6,032 bases of DNA from Anaerolineales bacterium. Its GTDB lineage: Bacteria > Chloroflexota > Anaerolineae > 4572-78 > NAK82. Below the pieces are notes generated by a model. That model searched no databases. It saw only the letters and a list, made by a program, of their open reading frames with translations, and was not told the DNA's origin. Location of the stretch: positions 1 through 6,032 of the forward strand of contig JAHELX010000393.1 in NCBI GenBank assembly GCA_024643945.1, written 5' to 3'. The translations under genes and the position numbers were made by a program. Below, piece by piece: positions 4,549 through 6,032 of this stretch (positions are counted from its first letter, which is position 1; each line of letters opens with the position of its first letter).

Positions 4549-6032
4549 TTAGTTCAACTTCCCGTTGCCGTTCCTTCCCCTCAGATAGTCGATCATAGGC
4601 TGCGTCACCAGGGGCACCACATCGCCGATCATATGCGGCATCAGGTTGTCCATTACCTGGGGCATCAGGTCCGGCATCTGCTCCGCCATGTAGTCGGGCA
4701 TAGGGATGCGCTCCTGGACCCGCTCCAGCATCACCGGCATCACCTGGGGCATCATCATGGGCAGCAGCCGTGGGAAGAGCACCGGGAACATGGGCTTCAT
4801 CAACTCCAGCGTACCCGGGATCTTGCCCATCAGCCGCATCATAGGGCCCATACCGAAGGGCATGGCGTCGATAAGCTCCGGCCACATACTGCCCATCAGC
4901 TCGGCGAAACCTTCGGGCGTCATCAAGTCGATCATGGCTTCGAAGACGGCCCACTGAGCCCGCACTTCGGGGTTCGGATCCGGGAAGTCGTAGCCGAGCG
5001 CCGACGAGGCGAACCGGGCCAGGTCGACGACCTCCACCGGGACCTCTTTCTTGTCGGCACTAACCCGGAGTTGAAACTCGCAGCAAGGGCACAGGGCCAA
5101 CACCTTCTCTGCATTGGCCTCGACCGCCTCGTCCAGGCGGATCTTGCCGATGTCGGCGGCCACGGGCGGATCCTTGATCAAGGTGAGTACCGAGCCGCAG
5201 CAGTGGGCGTTTTGCCGGTTGTGGCTCATCTCGACGAAGTTGACGTTGGGAATGGCCTTGATCAAATCGCGCGGCGGCTCGTACACGCCGGACACGCGTC
5301 CGATGTGGCACGAGTCGTGCCAGGTGACCGTCACCGGCTGCATGTCGTTCTCCGGGAACTGGAACTCACCTGCCTGGATCTTCTCCGAGATCAGCTCGCT
5401 GTAATGTTTGGCGGTGATCCCGTACTCGATGCCCAGCTTCTCCGCCCAGGTCGGGTAGGCATGCCGCCACATCATGTCGCACGCCGGGCAGGAACTGATG
5501 ACCGTGTCGGCGCCGGTATCTTTCACCGCCTGGATGTTCTTCTTCATGGTCTCGACGAACAGTTCCCACTTGCCGGCGACCAGCATAGGCGTGGCGCAGC
5601 AGCTCTCCTTCTCGCCCAGGTAGGTGAAGTCCACGCCGGTCTCGTCCAGCAAGCGCACGCTGGCCATGGCGATGTCGTGTTCCACGTAGCTGGCCGTGCA
5701 GCCGGCGAAGTAAACGTTCTTCGACTTGTGCTCGGGGCCGTGCTTTTCCTTGAGGTCTTCCGGGAACCAGTCGCTGCGATTCTTGCGGTACCCGGCCCAG
5801 ATGTCACCCTCGGCATGCAGCGCAGCACCCATCATCTCGAAGGGAGGGAAGGTCATCATCTTCTTCTCTTCTACCAGTTGGCCCCGCAGCTGCATCCACG
5901 AAGGTTCGATAGGCAGGGCGGCCGAGCAGCGCAGGTTGCACAGCTCACACGTGGTGCACACCAGGAAAGTATCCACCATCTTCTGGTCCCACTCGGCGCG
6001 ACCTTCCATGTATTCCCGCAGCCAATACCACT
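4549..6032 (-). CDS. HdrD/DsrK-like iron-sulfur protein with two CCG domains and a Met/Pro-rich tail, 5' truncated by window edge
   Basis: The frame is open to the right edge: codons for WYWLREY precede the first visible Met at 6009. That Met is probably internal. Numbering from it, 486 residues are visible. CTTCELCNLRC (18-28) is a C-x2-C-x2-C-x3-C [4Fe-4S] motif; relatives usually carry another just upstream, which would lie off the window. CCG domain 1 has Cys104, Cys137-Cys138 and Cys174/Cys177. CCG domain 2 has Cys234, Cys270-Cys271-Gly and Cys307/Cys310 (CPCC). Two CCG domains are typical of HdrB/HdrD, DsrK, GlpC and LutA-type subunits, where they hold a noncubane [4Fe-4S] cluster or accept electrons from a partner. 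In the first domain the residue after the CC pair is Ala, not Gly. After residue about 340 comes a roughly 130-residue Met/Pro-rich tail not needed for the CCG fold. The role is probably disulfide/thiol- or quinone-linked electron transfer in a complex encoded further right. No FAD domain is visible. The exact partner and substrate are unknown. Confidence 0.85.
   Translation of the reverse strand, partial: WYWLREYMEGRAEWDQKMVDTFLVCTTCELCNLRCSAALPIEPSWMQLRGQLVEEKKMMTFPPFEMMGAALHAEGDIWAGYRKNRSDWFPEDLKEKHGPEHKSKNVYFAGCTASYVEHDIAMASVRLLDETGVDFTYLGEKESCCATPMLVAGKWELFVETMKKNIQAVKDTGADTVISSCPACDMMWRHAYPTWAEKLGIEYGITAKHYSELISEKIQAGEFQFPENDMQPVTVTWHDSCHIGRVSGVYEPPRDLIKAIPNVNFVEMSHNRQNAHCCGSVLTLIKDPPVAADIGKIRLDEAVEANAEKVLALCPCCEFQLRVSADKKEVPVEVVDLARFASSALGYDFPDPNPEVRAQWAVFEAMIDLMTPEGFAELMGSMWPELIDAMPFGMGPMMRLMGKIPGTLELMKPMFPVLFPRLLPMMMPQVMPVMLERVQERIPMPDYMAEQMPDLMPQVMDNLMPHMIGDVVPLVTQPMIDYLRGRNGNGKLN
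4594..4923 (-). repeat. Met/Pro-rich low-complexity tail of the HdrD-like protein
   Basis: The region encodes residues 363-472, counted from the Met at 6009. It contains 23 methionines in 110 residues and many prolines. Methionines 437, 441, 445, 449, 453 and 457 are spaced exactly four apart, and prolines 413, 417, 421 and 425 likewise. In the plus-strand text this shows as recurrent CAT and GGGCAT/GGCAT units. It is an imperfect amino-acid repeat, not a DNA tandem array. Basic and Gly/Asn residues follow at the C-terminus (RGRNGNGK). Confidence 0.8.

Noticed and set aside
4397..4954. 185-codon minus-strand frame rich in Asp/Ala/Gly/Pro
   Set aside because: It is an alternate frame of the Met-rich tail of the HdrD-like gene that crosses the terminator and runs into rnz; its repeats simply mirror the Met-codon periodicity.

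Overview
The window is a bacterial chromosomal segment, moderately GC-rich by eye, with compact gene packing and a mix of ATG and GTG starts. It shows no insertion sequence, phage gene, CRISPR array, tRNA or rRNA. The gene set (MelB-type transporter, dcd, thioesterase, HAD phosphatase, bacterial rtcA, rnz, HdrD-like iron-sulfur protein) and a GGGGCGACC palindrome of a style common in Chloroflexota suggest an anaerobic or facultative member of that phylum, perhaps Anaerolineae. That placement is an inference from general impression and is not proven here.

Layout. Positions 1-477 (+) are the 3' end of a GPH/MelB-type sugar-cation symporter gene cut by the left edge; its stop codon lies in the loop of a perfect 11-bp inverted repeat. 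Positions 478-743 are intergenic. They hold a near-consensus extended -10 promoter (641-669) that should drive the plus-strand cluster, plus puzzling minus-strand small reading frames with good ribosome binding sites. Positions 744-4496 (+) form a tight five-gene cluster: dcd (dCTP deaminase), a hotdog-fold acyl-CoA thioesterase, a HAD phosphatase of the YjjG/phosphoglycolate-phosphatase type, rtcA (RNA 3'-terminal phosphate cyclase) and rnz (ribonuclease Z). Three of the four junctions are very short (19 nt) or overlapping (4 and 8 nt), so translation is probably coupled. At 4494-4520 a perfect 11-bp-stem hairpin separates this cluster from a convergent minus-strand gene (4549 to beyond 6032). 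That gene encodes an HdrD/DsrK-like iron-sulfur protein with a [4Fe-4S] ferredoxin motif, two CCG domains and an unusual methionine- and proline-rich C-terminal tail.

How the genes fit together. dcd and the HAD phosphatase both fit nucleotide-pool maintenance. rtcA and rnz both act on RNA 3' ends and overlap by 8 nt, which suggests RNA repair or maturation. The thioesterase has no evident link and may be housekeeping. The minus-strand protein belongs to a separate transcription unit in anaerobic electron transfer whose partners lie off the right edge. The observations most worth following are the Met/Pro tail with methionines every fourth residue, the rtcA-rnz overlap, and the small ORFs opposite the dcd leader.
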